Positions 44,757 to 56,925 are shown, numbered from the stretch's first letter. The stretch: 64,000 nt of DNA from Oncomelania hupensis (GCA_036898135.1 CM072517.1:63060269-63124268), one strand, 5' to 3'. The notes: a model not told the origin generated them from the sequence alone. A program made the numbers and translations.

Positions 44757-45770
44757 GAGCTTTTTGACTCGCATGCATTGCAATGTGAGTCTATGTACTC
44801 GCCCAAAAAAGTTGTTTTCCAGATTTTCTCAACTCTGTGCAAGAGAAGTCCAAAATAGTCCCAAAATGAAATGGAAAAAAAGTCCGTCCGTCCGTCTGTT
44901 TGTCCGCTGTCCGCCCTCTGTCTGTGCAAAACCTTGAATATGGCGAAGTACTCAGAGTCTGTTTCATCTATCACAACCAAACTTGGTAAGATGGTGTGTA
45001 CCCACGAGACTTCGAAAATGATCAGTGAATGAATTGACTTCACCTCAAGGTCAAGGTCATAGGGTCATCAAATTTTAGTTTTAAAAAAAAAGAGATAAGT
45101 TTTCACAACATTTAACTTATTTCTAAATTGTTAATATTTAAACTTATGGTTCTTTCATGCTTGATAGATATCAATGAGACACACATACTGTGCAAATTGA
45201 GTCAACCTCACTCCAAGGTCAAGGTCATTGGAGCTGTCCAAAGTCGGTTTGTATAGGTACTTTGAAGTGCCCTTGACCCTAAACTATGAGGGAAATGAAG
45301 TCCAATTTTATTGGATTAGATATGGTAGATTGATCTTTGATATTTGTTCCGTTTTTGCGTTGATCTTGAAGGTCAAGGTCGATCATTTTAGACCTTGCAA
45401 AAACATTTTTTAAATAGGTCATCGCACAGTTGAATGGTTGTTTATTTAACCCATAGTACTTTTGCAAAAACATTAGTTGTTTTTTCAGACATGCATCGAG
45501 AGGTCACGTTAGGGTGAAGGTCAAGATCACTGAAGGTCAAGGTCATTCCAAGCTCACCGCTTTTTTGGCATAATACAACGTTTACTATACTTTATTTTTT
45601 TAGTACATTAGTGTATTTGGAGCCTGAGGTCAACGTCAGCTCAAGGTCAAGACCATAGAAAGATTAAATTCGGTATTGCTTTTGCATTTTAATGCCTCCA
45701 TATCATTTTAGTTTTTCTGGCCACTCATTTTCGAGATCCATAAGTAGCATGTGAGCCATATGGGCTTTGC
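44757..45770. mobile_element. repeat B: TIR element rich in AAGGTCA, copy 1
   Basis: About 1 kb, beginning TTTTTGACTCGCATGCATTG and ending CATGTGAGCCATATGGGCTT, which are inverted relatives of each other. The interior holds many AAGGTCA motifs, several as TCAAGGTCA. No coding region. The second copy is at 49745-51340. Confidence 0.75.
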
Positions 45771-46680
45771 ACTTCTAGTCTTAGTGCGAAACGCCGCCAT
45801 GCTATCGTAAGAAAGAGGACCGTATAAGCTATCGCCATTTTGTTCTTATTTACAGTACCAGTTGTTGCTGCAGCTGCTGCTTTTGCCTTTGATACAACAG
45901 CAGCCTCTTGATTCGTTTCGTAGACCGTTGATGAGGATTGATTATTGATTGTTGCTAATGAATTTGCGTGGGGAGAGAGCGGAAGAAAAGGTGGCTCCGA
46001 ACTGAGTCGACATATCACATTGATATTGTCAGTCAAGGCAAGGCAAGGCAACAATCTTTAGTCCAGAGTTGTTTGGATGGGTTGTTTTTTTAAAAGAGGG
46101 AAAGAAAATTGGTTGTTGCCAATTGTACAGAGACAGTCCCAATAAGAACATTTATTGACAAAGATCACAGGTCCCTGATCCATAATAGTATGGAAATGGA
46201 TATATACACAGGACCTATATCCACTGGGCAGAACAGACACACTCTGTCACTGAGTGGGTATCAAAGACTTATTGGATTGTCTCATGCTGATCGAGTTGGT
46301 CCTTTGTGATCCATGATCAAGCATTGTAGCACAGATAAAAGCTTTACCTCGTTCACAGACAAAAGCTTTTTATGTCCTGACACAATAAGGAGTCCAGGTG
46401 TTCGTTTGCAGCTTGTCAATGCTTAGAAGATTCCGCCGGTTCCAACACTGTGGGACATTTCCATTTGGCAAGGAAGGCCATAGAACTTGTTCAGTAGTTA
46501 TTGGGTTGTAAGACATTTGTGAAGATTGTTTGTATGCAATAATCCATGTGGCACAATACTGCTGCATTCTGCCAGTATATTAGTTTAGGTTGGACATTCT
46601 CTTTTTTCCTGAACAATTCCAGAGGTGAAACTTTTATATCGTGAGGGCTGTATTAATTTCGTATTTGGAGGAGAGAATCT
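45771..46680. other. no gene assigned
   Basis: Short frames only (46109-46309 plus). A GGCAA tandem repeat lies at 46033-46052. No splice-bounded exon was recognised. Confidence 0.35.
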
Positions 46681-47547
46681 TTGGTACCAGTGCAACAGGG
46701 TGTGTCAACTGTCATCAGGAAATGCACAAAACTACCAAAAGAAAGACGTCACTTCCGGTGCTTCGTCACAGAGGGAGGTAGGTACGTAGTTATGATTATT
46801 ACACGGTGCGTGGGAAAACATGTATTATTGTTCGTCAAGAAGTTACGCAATGTACGGCGAACATTATAAGGATACCTACATAGGTTGCTTATTATTTTAT
46901 TGGTCAACAAGAGGCGGAAGCTGAAGGTTCTATTAGTCAGCGTTGTGGGTCACGATGGATATGCCTTTACGGCGCACTTCGCAATCCCCACAAACCTGGC
47001 AGAAGAAATAGGAAGTGATGAGGGGCACATTATGATCCTGAATACAAGATGGCTGGTGGTTGATGAAACAACACGCACCCTCTTTTTAGATGAAACTAAA
47101 GCAATAAAGCCACCTCAAACCGCAGCCCGCACGGTGCACGTTCCTTTGGGAGCCAGCAAAACGTCCGTTTATTTGTTTGCAGTTCCGGCAACAAGCAACG
47201 ACAAATCCGTTGGAAGCATGTTGCTGAGACCCCAACAGAGGCGCGTTTGATGGCTTGCGACAACAGAACATGTGTTGGATGGATGTAGCTAAGAAACCTT
47301 ATGATGCGTTGCCCTGCTGGCAGTAGGAGATTGTATGCTTGCCCGTTGGCGGCCTAGCTTGTTCAATAATGCAACGGCCGTCAGTTGGACATGGGCCATA
47401 CCGCCTTTATTCCGAACCTTATTTATGAGACGCGGTTATCCCAATGGAATGTACGCCGACGCTCGAGATAACAGGTTTGAAAGAATGCTGAGTACGTTGT
47501 ATGGATGGACAAGACGATGGGAAACTAAATATTTAAAGAAGCTGTGA
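46681..47547 (+). pseudogene. decayed reading frame of unknown origin
   Basis: Three open segments in the same plus-strand frame (46681-46869, 46885-47250, 47335-47547) are separated only by stop codons, not by frame changes. The first gap is a single TAA with open sequence on both sides. Predicted stretches look protein-like, e.g. GHDGYAFTAHFAIPTNLAEE, LNTRWLVVDETTRTLFLDET and FERMLSTLYGWTRRWETKYL. The block is GC-richer than its surroundings. I do not recognise the family; a transposon, an old viral insertion or a host pseudogene are all possible. There is no clear ATG start. Confidence 0.4.
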
Positions 47548-48143
47548 ATATTGCAGGCACTATACAGTCAATATGGACAACTCAGTCACATTCCGTCGTC
47601 ATGTAGTCCTGTCATAGGGAGTTAGCTCAACAAGGGGTCTTTGACCAAGTATCCCATGTATACTGTGTACTTCAAAGACACAAAGATACAGTTTTTGTTT
47701 CAAAAGCAATAGGTGTGTGTATACTTCAAAGCAACGCCTATGACGGTCTATTGATCGAGAGGAGAAGACATCTTTGTATTCTGCAGGGTTATCATCTCAT
47801 GTCCTAGAGATGCCCATACAACATTTTTATGACAGAAATGCCCGCCCTTTCCCCTTTTCACAAGAGAAATGTTGAGCGTTGTTATTGATGGAGAACGGTA
47901 ACCCTTTCGGGTACGGGAAACATTCTAGAGAGGGCCTACTAATCAGTCGAGGGCAGAGTAAACTAAATTCAATGTTTTGTGCTGTTATGGTTTTGAGGCT
48001 TGTAGAATATAGGTTTTTCTTATATATATATTTATTATATAACCTCTGAGTTTCCACCGCCACCCCAAAATACAGAATTCACCATAGGTTTTGTAGACAT
48101 TGGAATCCCACTGCCAGGAATGTGTGTGAAAGCGGAAGATTTT
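47548..48143. other. no gene seen
   Basis: Unique sequence without a supported exon or repeat terminus. Confidence 0.35.
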
Positions 48144-48692
48144 GGGGTGCCGGGGGTTTCAGTATAAATAGTATCCCCACTTTCTGGAAATTTAGTGCTT
48201 TAAATTCCCACTGTCGCTGTCTTTCTCATTTGCTCTTTCTCATTCCTGCTCTTTTCTATCAATCTGCTAGTCTCCTACCTTTTTTCTTGAAAACTCTTCC
48301 GGGACAAGTCTCCTTATTTGTGTTTGAGGTCTGTTGGATCAGCTTGGGAATATTGGACGCTTTCTGCCAGGTGGTCACTAGGGCTTCCTATGATGTTATT
48401 ATTTAGCAATGTAGGCATTTTATATGTATATGTTTTGTTGATAATTTATAATGATGTTTGTATTCTATTTTGTTTTTGTAAACGGGGGTTCGATAAGTTG
48501 GGGTGAAGCCTCAGCCGTCCCCTGCGTGGGATGTCTTTATTGTAAAGTGACTGGTTGGTGGGGAGCTTTCGGTTTTACCACTAGGGTTGTTTCAGCAGAT
48601 CTTTTATGCGGATCAGGGGTTGTCCGGTCCTGATTTGGCTCGGAAGAGTCCGCTGGACCTAAAGCAATAATAATGTAATGTAATGTTATAAT
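48144..48692 (+). repeat. interspersed repeat family A, copy 3
   Basis: Starts GGGGTGCCGGGGGTTTCAGT and ends GGACCTAAAGCAATAATAAT with TAATG tail units. Very similar to copy 1. Confidence 0.85.
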
Positions 48693-48789
48693 GTAACTGA
48701 TGTTTTAAACGCCTGACGTTGAAAGATGTTTGTGGCCGTGCGATGTTTGAAAGGATCAACAGTACTGTATATATAGAGAAGTTGCTGGT

Positions 48790-49003
48790 ACAGTAGTAGA
48801 TGTTGAGGCGTTGTAGTGCTTACAGGTGCGGTTACGTTAAGATTTGGTAATGTAGGTGGTCGTTGTTGTTGCTAAGACTTGGAGATATGGTGCTGGTAGT
48901 GCGAGTAATGGTTGGTAGTAGAGGTTGAGGTGTTGTAGTAAAGACGGTAGTTGCTGTTGATAGGTATAGTGCAGCATGGGAGGCGTTGAGCCGCGTGTTG
49001 GTT

Positions 49004-49055
<52 letters not shown>

Positions 49056-49340
49056 TAATGAGGATTTGTATAGCGCACATATTTCACCGTACTTGGCGAC
49101 TCAAGGCGCTGACCGATACAGGATCTAACTCAAGCCGCCCGAGGCGCCAACGTATTATAGGCTGAGGTGTTGGTAGTCAATGTTGAGGCGTTGTAGTACA
49201 GGTGGTAGGTGTTGCTGATAGATTATGTTGAGGTGAGCTTTGCAGGCAGATGTTGAGCCACGAGGTGTTGTATGATATAGGCTTTGAGGTGTTGGTAGCA
49301 GATTTGGAGACGTTGTAATGCGGGTGTTGGGGTGTGTTAT
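48790..49340. repeat. degenerate tandem array, split by (ATT)n
   Basis: Repeated variants of ATGTTGAGGCGTTGTAGT spaced by 50-110 bp (about 48800, 48923, 49183 and beyond). A minus-strand LINE/SINE-type tail with (ATT)n at 49005-49150 interrupts it. Confidence 0.6.
49005..49150 (-). mobile_element. CR1/L2-type 3' tail
   Basis: On the minus strand the sequence ends GTGAAATATGTGCGCTATAC and AAATCCTCATTAG followed by (TAA)n, the same arrangement as the LINE tail at 18990-19145. Confidence 0.5.
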
Positions 49341-50168
49341 CAATAATTTAGGACCTTATCTGTCCTGGCACAGTCTGATTTTCCCTGACGTCCGGCACGC
49401 AAGGCCTGCTCTTATCATGAAGCTGTGTTCATTTCGTGTGATAGCAGTATGGCAAGCTGCTCCGCTCAATCTCAGCTGGAATATCTTTATTTTGACTACT
49501 TACTCCCTTTGGTTTTTTGACACCACCTTTTAATATTCCATTTGTCTTCGTTCAATCGTTTGGCACAATAAGGTAGATGGCATCTTTATTAGTTTATAAT
49601 GAAATGTCAAAATGACCTTCCTCTTCACCGCTTCCTTCTCTCTCTCTCTCTCCCCCCCCCCCCCACTACACACACACCCACCATCACACACGGGCACACT
49701 CTCTCCCTTCTTCCCGCAAGGACTATTAACAGTCTCTCTTTCCAAAGAACTATTTGACTCACATGCATAGCAATGTGAGACCATGTGCTCACCAACAAAC
49801 AAACAAAAAAAGTTTCTATATTTTTGCGAGATGAGTACTATACAGTCCAAAAATGATATGGAAAAAAAAAAGGGGCGTCCCTCCGTCTGTCTGTCCGCTT
49901 TCCGCCGTCTGCCTGGGCAAACACGTCAAAGTCGCTAAGTTCTCAGAGCCTATTTCAACTATCACAACCAAACTTGATGCGAATGATGGTGTTTATCCAT
50001 GAGACCTCGAAAATGATCAGTGAATGAATGACTTCACTTCAAGGTCAAGATCACAGGGTCATCAAATGTTAGAAGGAAAAAAAAGACAATATTTCACAAA
50101 CTGTCACTTATTTCTAGGTTATTAATATTGAACTTATGATTCTTTGAAACTTGATAGATATCAATGAG

Positions 50169-50775
50169 TATTACGTTGGAGACGCGTGCAATGGTAGGCT
50201 TGCGGGTGTGACGCGCCCGATAGATCTGTTCATTTTATTTTGCAACGCATGCAGTAATAGAGTGTATTTATCTTTGATTTGATTTTGCGTTGTTATTAGA
50301 AGAAGCTTTGTATAAAGTTGATAATTTTAGTTGATCGATATTATTGGAGAATTTTCTCGAGTCAGTTGTTTACTATCGATCGAAGCGTATGGATAGTTCT
50401 AGTGGTAACCATGGAAGCTTCCATTCCAAATAGGGTTGTATGACGTGAGACAGTGATGATAAAATTACTTTTGATTGGTTGTGGTGTTTCATGTGGGGTA
50501 TTCTCGCTTGTTCTGGAGTATGTAGTCAGTAGAGACTATAAAAGTGCCGCACTGTTTCAAAAAGAGAGAGAGTTAAAAGTAAAAAGTTAAGAGTGGAAAA
50601 AGCGATTGTATGCAGTGTTGATGTATGCTGAATAAAAGTGGAAAACTACATACGAAGACTTTGCCTTGTTGCCGAGTGAGCAGGCTGCGTGGATAAACGA
50701 ACCTGAGTTACACTTTATCAGGTTTCAAGCATCGGGGCTGAATGAACTGATAAAAAAACAACATCGAGTGTAACA
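50169..50775 (+). mobile_element. solo LTR related to the Gypsy element
   Basis: Flanked by a perfect 5-bp duplication ATGAG (50164-50168 and 50776-50780). It shares blocks with the 12401 LTR: GCTTTGTATAA, GCTGAATAAAAGTGGAAAAC, GAGCAGGCTG, AAGCATCGGGGCTGAAT and the GTGTAACA end. The start reads TATTACG instead of TGTTACG. The internal region is gone, as after recombination between two LTRs. Confidence 0.9.
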
Positions 50776-51114
50776 ATGAGAAACACATACTGTGCACATT
50801 TGGTCAATCTCACTCCAAGGTCAAGGTCACTGGAGCTGTCCAAAGTCGGTTTGTATAGGTACTTTGAAGTGACCTTGACCCTAAACTATGAGATATAAAG
50901 TCCAAACTTGCCGTATTTAGAGGTGATACATTGATCTTTCATATATTTTCTGTTGATCTTGAAAATAAAGGTCAGTTTAGGCGTCATAAAGACATACCAA
51001 AAATAGGTCATCGTATTTATTTAACCCATAGTATGCAACAACTTTGGGTTATTTGATCAGACATGCATAAGAGATCTCGTGAGGGTCAAGGTCATCCCAA
51101 GGTCACCGTTCTTC

Positions 51115-51117
<3 letters not shown>

Positions 51118-51148
<31 letters not shown>
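51118..51148. repeat. (GT)n microsatellite
   Basis: Short GT run inside repeat B copy 2. Confidence 0.9.
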
Positions 51149-51149
<1 letters not shown>

Positions 51150-51340
51150 ATAATACAGCGTTTGCTTTACCTAATTTGAGAGTATATGAATGTATTTGGA
51201 ACCGGAGGTCAGTGTCATCTTAGGATGAAAGTCGGTATTAGTTACTTTGCATTTTAATTCCACCATTTCATTTTGTTTTTTTTTTCTGGGTATCCATTTT
51301 TGAGTTTCATAAGATGCATGTGAGTCAAATGGGCTTTGCC

Positions 51341-52990
51341 CTGGAAGTTTTCATTGTATTCTTGAAATCCCCAAAGCCAAGCCTCTAATGCAGATTACAC
51401 TTTATAGTTTCTGAGATACGCATCGTGTTAAACTGGTCCTATGATGGCAGAGTAATGCCATATCATACAATAGAAATTTTTAAAAAAATCTTTCGACTGG
51501 TATTGGCTGGAATATATCCGCGATCTTTGACAAGTAAAAATCTTAAATCTTTTAAGCTACAACGAAAAACAATCTGAGAAAAAAAAAGCAATAACCAGAA
51601 CCACTTCGTTTTACAAAATGAATATATAGCTGACTAACTAACTAACTAACTAACTAACCGCTCTCACCTTAAATGCACATTCAGCTGTCCAGCTAATGAA
51701 AGACGAGGCTTTCCATAGCAGTGTGCACCAGGAGCCACGTGACTGCACACTAGTTCCCCAGCGATAGGACTGATAGGTATACTGTACACCTACGGCCTTT
51801 GTCGGTGCCTTGACTGGCCCTCCTGCTATTGATTTATGGACATTACGTGTGCAACGCGTATGTCGGACCCCATGCTTCGCACACTGTCAACACTCTGGCA
51901 GTCTGTAAACGTTTTCCGGCAGTCCATAAACGTTGTGACTGGTCATGAGAACCTGTGTACACTTAGCTTGCCAATGGCAAAAGAGGTGCCAGGCAAAGGA
52001 CAAGTCGTTGGCGGTAGTTGAAATAGTTTCTTCCAACTTGACACTTCCGATGGACGGCTGTGTCTGTCTAAACAACTACTACTTCTGCTTACTCAGTACA
52101 TACCTAACTATTATATAAGGAGTTTCTAGTCTAAGACATCTAAGGCACCTCCACAGGTACCACTGTGTAATAATAACAAGTATTACTAACGTAAGACTTA
52201 TAAGCATAAACTGAGCTTTCAAGTTATAGTTTAACGTTATTGGTTTTGAATTAGAACTTCGTATAAGTTGCACATTTATAATTAATTAATAAAGAAACAG
52301 TGCTGAGGGTCGTGAAATGATATTGGTGCCATTGTTTCAGTGTCTTTCTGTGGGGTATACGCTGGAGCATAATAAAGAAGCTTCTCAGCGACACTAAATT
52401 TAAGATTTGGAACTTTAAATATGTAGTAAAGAATACCTTGAGTAATTGCTTGTTTAAAAAGTCATTTCTACACAATGCGGAAATAAAGAGATTCAAAGCG
52501 TGCAGGTCGATACGAGATTGTGTGTGAGGGTTTGACAAACGGAAATCTTGGTGATAATGTTCGACGACATAATGAAATAGAATTAAATGGATATTACCGG
52601 CGTCCTTATCTCTCCCAACTTACTTTAATGCAGTTTGAACTGGTATTATTTGGCAATAATATTAATACGCAGGCCTGTATCTGATACATTGCAGTGGTAT
52701 TCTTCATAAGCGATAGCGAGAGGAATCCAAGGTCATTTCGTTGAAGCAATAATTATGGCTCTATCTAGTGTTGATCTGTCAGCCGCTCCCTTTGGTCTTA
52801 GTCTTAGACTCGTTGATCTCCCGTAGTGTGTGCAGTAAATTGCTGGAACCTAAGGTGCTGCGGCGATAAAGCTTATTTCTCAACTTGTCTGCTTGCTTTA
52901 GCGTCTACGCTTAGTCCACTTCAGGCGATCCAAAGCCTTCTTTACACGTCACCCCAGCCTGACAAACAGACGATCAGAGACGCGATTGTG
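51341..52990. other. no gene seen
   Basis: AT-rich unique sequence. An (AACT)n stretch occurs at 51632-51658. No supported exon. Confidence 0.35.
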
Positions 52991-53061
52991 TACGCGTGAG
53001 CTGGCGCAGAAAATGCTATGATTGTAATATGTTAATCCGTCCAGGACGCAGCGCTCAGGCC

Positions 53062-53073
53062 GCCGCCATCTTG
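53062..53073 (+). promoter_or_regulatory. YY1-like site
   Basis: GCCGCCATCTTG matches the YY1 consensus. In animals such sites often sit at or just after the transcription start of TATA-less promoters. It lies in a CpG-richer island (about 52980-53340). Confidence 0.45.
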
Positions 53074-53079
53074 CCCAAA

Positions 53080-53334
53080 TGGTCACCGGAAGCACGCGAG
53101 AGGCGCGCAGGCGCGAGTGAATGGTCGTCAGGGCGATCTCTATGTCAACAAGGTTGCGGGGCACTTTCGTTAGCGCGATCAAGCGAAGTTAGCTACAGTG
53201 CTGGCGACTGACTGGCAGGCCACTAGACTAGTCAGTGGGAGTGAGTGCTCTGGCAGAAAAGCTTGACATCTCGATCGCAGACACAGACACGGTTTACCTG
53301 CCGACCGCCATTCAATACCCTCTAACAGTAACAG
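53080..53334 (+). other. candidate non-coding first exon
   Basis: A CpG-richer segment ends in a near-consensus donor, AACAG then GTAAGG at 53335. A YY1 site precedes it. No open frame crosses the donor convincingly, so it would be a 5' UTR exon. The next exon was not found downstream in the window. Confidence 0.35.
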
Positions 53335-54375
53335 GTAAGGGCGGCCTTTTCTTTAGTGTTGTTCCATTGACCTTTTGTTAGTCGCGTCAGGCCCTCGTCG
53401 CCAATATAGGCTTATTATGTTTTTTTTTTCAACTTATCGTACCTTTAGGGCGTTACTAAAGGCTGATGCAGGACTATATAACTGACTTTGATTGTTTGCT
53501 GGCCGTGAGGAGTCTCCTCTCTGAAAATCCTTATTGGGAAGAGAGGGGACTATAAACTAATAACATAACATGCTGGCCGTCTTTGATTTGCTCTCGTAGC
53601 TGTCATGGAGTTGCAATGAAGTACTACCATATACTCGTCGTTTGAAACATTTGACGCGCTACACTTCGACTACTTCTCCAATACGAGTCAAATACAAGGG
53701 AGAACACCTTTTTCCTTCATTTTCTTTTTCTTCTTCTCCTTCTGTTAATATTTCTTTCTTTCTTTCTTTGCGGCAACAGTGACTGTACATAGGGGTAACA
53801 CAGGGCATTTAAACCAGTGGTAACTAAACACCGTTTATGGACTTGCTTTTCTGTCCTTGGCAGACTACTTTTATTTTTGTTTAAATTTATTTATTTAGTT
53901 ACTTTTTTTTTTAAAAACCTGGCCGCTTGAATACCTTGTTCGTTTACAGTTTATCGGTGCTCGGCTCAAGACCTATTTTGTTCTCCCTTCTAAAACATTA
54001 TGGCCCCAGCATTTCTGAAAACTTGTCTTTATTTTGAACTCTGTACATGTTCTTGATTTGGGCCTTGAGCGGCTCCTAAACTGAAAAAGCACGGTTTAAA
54101 ATTTAACAAATAAATTAATGTAATCTGAATGCCCTGACGGTTGGATGCCAGTTTGGTCGTCAACCAAGTTATCTCTGAGCTATGAGAAAAGACAACAACT
54201 TTAGAGGCAAGATAACTAATCCGATTGATTACATGTTGATAGTATAGCTAGTGCACGTACACTTAATAAACTTTGAAATAACCATAAATGCTTTGTCAAA
54301 TAGTCCACGAAATAACAGAAATAACAGATCAATGCCTATTCTGTAGGTTTTGTTCTACTGGCCGTTTTGTTACTG
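53335..54375. other. no gene seen
   Basis: AT-rich unique sequence; possible first intron of the candidate gene above. Confidence 0.3.
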
Positions 54376-54823
54376 CAGGGGCGTCGCACGGTCCAAAATA
54401 TTGGGGGGGGGGGGGGGGGGGGGCAATCCTGTCGACGGGGAGGTGGGGGGGGGGGCTGACAAGCGGGACGCACCCTGTAATATATCCTCGTACCTTCATC
54501 CAACTGAAAGACTGAGAGTAAAAGCATTTAATTATTTATGTTCTTCTTTACTGAAAATACAAGATTCATTTCCAGAAACTACAAATACATGATTAGCGAT
54601 ATGTGATAATGATTAAAACCAGGAAACACGAACATTAATTACCTGCCGCAAGATCATCTAGGTTGAAATTGTGTCTTCTCTATAAATCACAACTCGTTTT
54701 GCATATTGCATAATAATGACCAAACACTTCTTTTCTTCTTTCTCTCTATCTTTCTTTTTTTTTTTTGCCAAATTATTGGGGGGGCATGTGCCCCCCCTGC
54801 CCCCCCCGTGTGCGACGCCCCTG
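54376..54823. mobile_element. hAT5-like MITE
   Basis: Inverted termini CAGGGGCGTCGCAC at both ends, flanked by the 5-bp duplication TACTG. Both ends continue into G-rich/C-rich tracts. No coding capacity. C-A-G-G-G-G-C-G termini are typical of hAT elements; a 5-bp duplication points to the hAT5 group (from memory). Confidence 0.75.
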
Positions 54824-54854
54824 TACTGTCATAGTAACAAGAAATAAAAAAAAA

Positions 54855-54876
54855 AATAATAATAATAATAATAATA

Positions 54877-54932
<56 letters not shown>
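54855..54932. repeat. (AAT)n-(ATT)n microsatellite
   Basis: AAT units switch to ATT units at about 54878, making an inverted, hairpin-capable repeat. Confidence 0.9.
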
Positions 54933-55640
54933 CATTATTATCATTATTTATTTAATTTGTTTGTTTTTTTAAAATTGCTGCGTGGCAGTGGTCCCACATT
55001 ATTCAGGCAAACTTGAACAAGAGAACCAACTATGCGAGAACATGATTCGGTCTGATGATTTGTAACCTTGGTAAACGTGACTTAACGATGCAAAACGTTA
55101 GTGTACCAAATAATTAGGTGGGTGTTCTTGTTTGATTTTGATTTATTTGGTGATGTTTTATTTTTTAAAGTTGATAATATTTGGCTCGATTTCCTCTCCT
55201 GATCTCCTCGGTTGACACCCATATTAATGAAGCGGGCAAGAAGTTCTAAAAGAAATGATACAAGAAGCGGCCATTGCAAATTGTTTAATGTTGTTTTCAA
55301 TGAATGCGTTTGTTTTGTGAGCTTCTCTCTCTCTCTCTCTCTTACCCCCCCCCCCCCTCTTTACGCAACCGATAAATCAATGGCAGCTTTAGCCTAGCAA
55401 AGAAGTTGGTACAGAGGAGGAATTACAAATTATTGTCGTCTGAAAGGAAAGTGTCAAATGTGGTGTGATTTATCAGCGTGGTTACAAAACCGACCCCCAA
55501 ATTCCTATGATCGATACCACAAAGCCCTCTCTGCACAGTGCTGTCTGCTGCCTGCAGTACAACAGCACAGAGCCAAGAGAAGGGAGCGGGCTGATTATGA
55601 AATAAAATGGGAGAGAAATATATAATTGACATTTTAGACA
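54933..55640. other. no gene seen
   Basis: No supported exon. A short CT run lies at 55326-55342. Confidence 0.35.
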
Positions 55641-55654
55641 GTTGGGAAAGAGAG

Positions 55655-55655
<1 letters not shown>

Positions 55656-55724
<69 letters not shown>
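55656..55724. repeat. (GA)n microsatellite
   Basis: Uninterrupted GA repeat. Confidence 0.95.
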
Positions 55725-55730
<6 letters not shown>

Positions 55731-55867
55731 TCAGTTTCGAAGGGTGACGTACGATTTGGTCGAGTTGTTTTTTCACACTATTGCTAAGACTTGCAGTGTG
55801 GAGTTTCTACCACCCCCCAACCCGCACAACACTCACCCTCTGGTAGGCAAGTTCGTCAGACGACTGA

Positions 55868-56180
55868 TACGAGCGTTGTGGCCGAGTGGTGTAAGGCGGG
55901 ACGAACTTACCTTGTCCACAGACCCGAAACCAATGGCGCCTGACAGGTGTGGGATCGATCCCGCATCTGCGCGTCATGTTTCTCGGAATATTATTTACTT
56001 TGGACTCGGGCAATGTCTCGGGATTTTTCTCCGGGTACTCCGGTTTGCTCCCCCAGCAAAATTTCAAACACATCTAGGCAGTTTGGGTTTGGACGCGCCA
56101 CAAGCTGCGACTACGCCTTCACCAAGGAAGAGGCGGCCCAGAATTTCCCAATAAAAATGGACAATAAAGTCAATAAAATA
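55868..56180 (+). mobile_element. SINE with tRNA-like head, (AATAAA)n tail
   Basis: A box TGGCCGAGTGGTGTAAGGC (Leu/Ser-like) and B box GGGATCGATCCC. The body includes CTGCGACTACGCCTTC and ends GACAATAAAGTCAATAAAAT. A related fragment occurs on the minus strand at 57140-57235. Confidence 0.75.
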
Positions 56181-56865
56181 AAAATCAACTCAAATACCTC
56201 CCCCTCTCTTCCTCCCCACCTCCCTCAATAAAAATAAATACATAAAATAAAAATAAATAAATAAAATAAAATAAAATAAAAATAGCCTACGTGAATGAAA
56301 ATGAGTTAGCCTGCAGATTCTAATGCGTTTATTAACCAGAGGGCAAAAGGTTAAAAGCCCGTGCCTTCTCTATTTATAATCTGATTATGCAACTCAAAAA
56401 ACGTCGGTGACTGCAATGTTTTGTTCTGGGAGGGGGGGGGGGGGGGAATTTACGGGTGGGTTGTAGGAGGGGTGGTGGATCTTGAAGATCTGTTATGCCC
56501 CGATTAAACAGGAGGAAGTGGGGAGTGAGAAGGGGGGGGGGGAAGGTGAGGGGGGATAAGAATGGATGGAGGTGGGTGTCTGATAGGGTGCGGTAGCCAA
56601 AATGTGATACGCTTAAAGAAATTGTAAGTGCGAACATTCTTTTCTTTCGATCAGTGATTGAATAAATGAGTTGTTGGACCGTATTATTTCCCTATCAGTC
56701 AGCTCTGTCGGTCAGTCGGTTGGGAAGTCATTAGTTCAGGCAGTCCACAGAAAGTCAGTTGATTCAAAATATTACGCTCCAGCTGTTGCAGTAGTTATTA
56801 TACAACAACGACTAAGTAGTTCATTTTAGTTTACCATTTTCAGTTTTCTATCGGTTGCTCTATCG
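56181..56865. other. no gene seen
   Basis: A/T- and G-rich simple sequence with no supported exon. Confidence 0.35.
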
Positions 56866-56925
56866 GTCCTGATTTGGCTCGGAAGAGTCCGCTGGACCTA
56901 AAGCAACAATCAATCAATCAATAAA
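56866..56925 (+). repeat. interspersed repeat family A, 3' end
   Basis: Only the conserved terminus is present: GGTCCTGATTTGGCTCGGAA, CCGCTGGACCTAAAGCAACA, then an (ATCA)n tail. Confidence 0.85.

Larger units (their letters stand above)
49745..51340. mobile_element. repeat B, copy 2, with a solo LTR inside
   Basis: Ends are a perfect 17-bp inverted repeat (ATTTGACTCACATGCAT at 49752; its complement near 51313-51329). Without the 607-bp LTR and one target copy, the element is about 985 bp, matching copy 1. It shares the same order of AAGGTCA-rich blocks. Confidence 0.8.
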
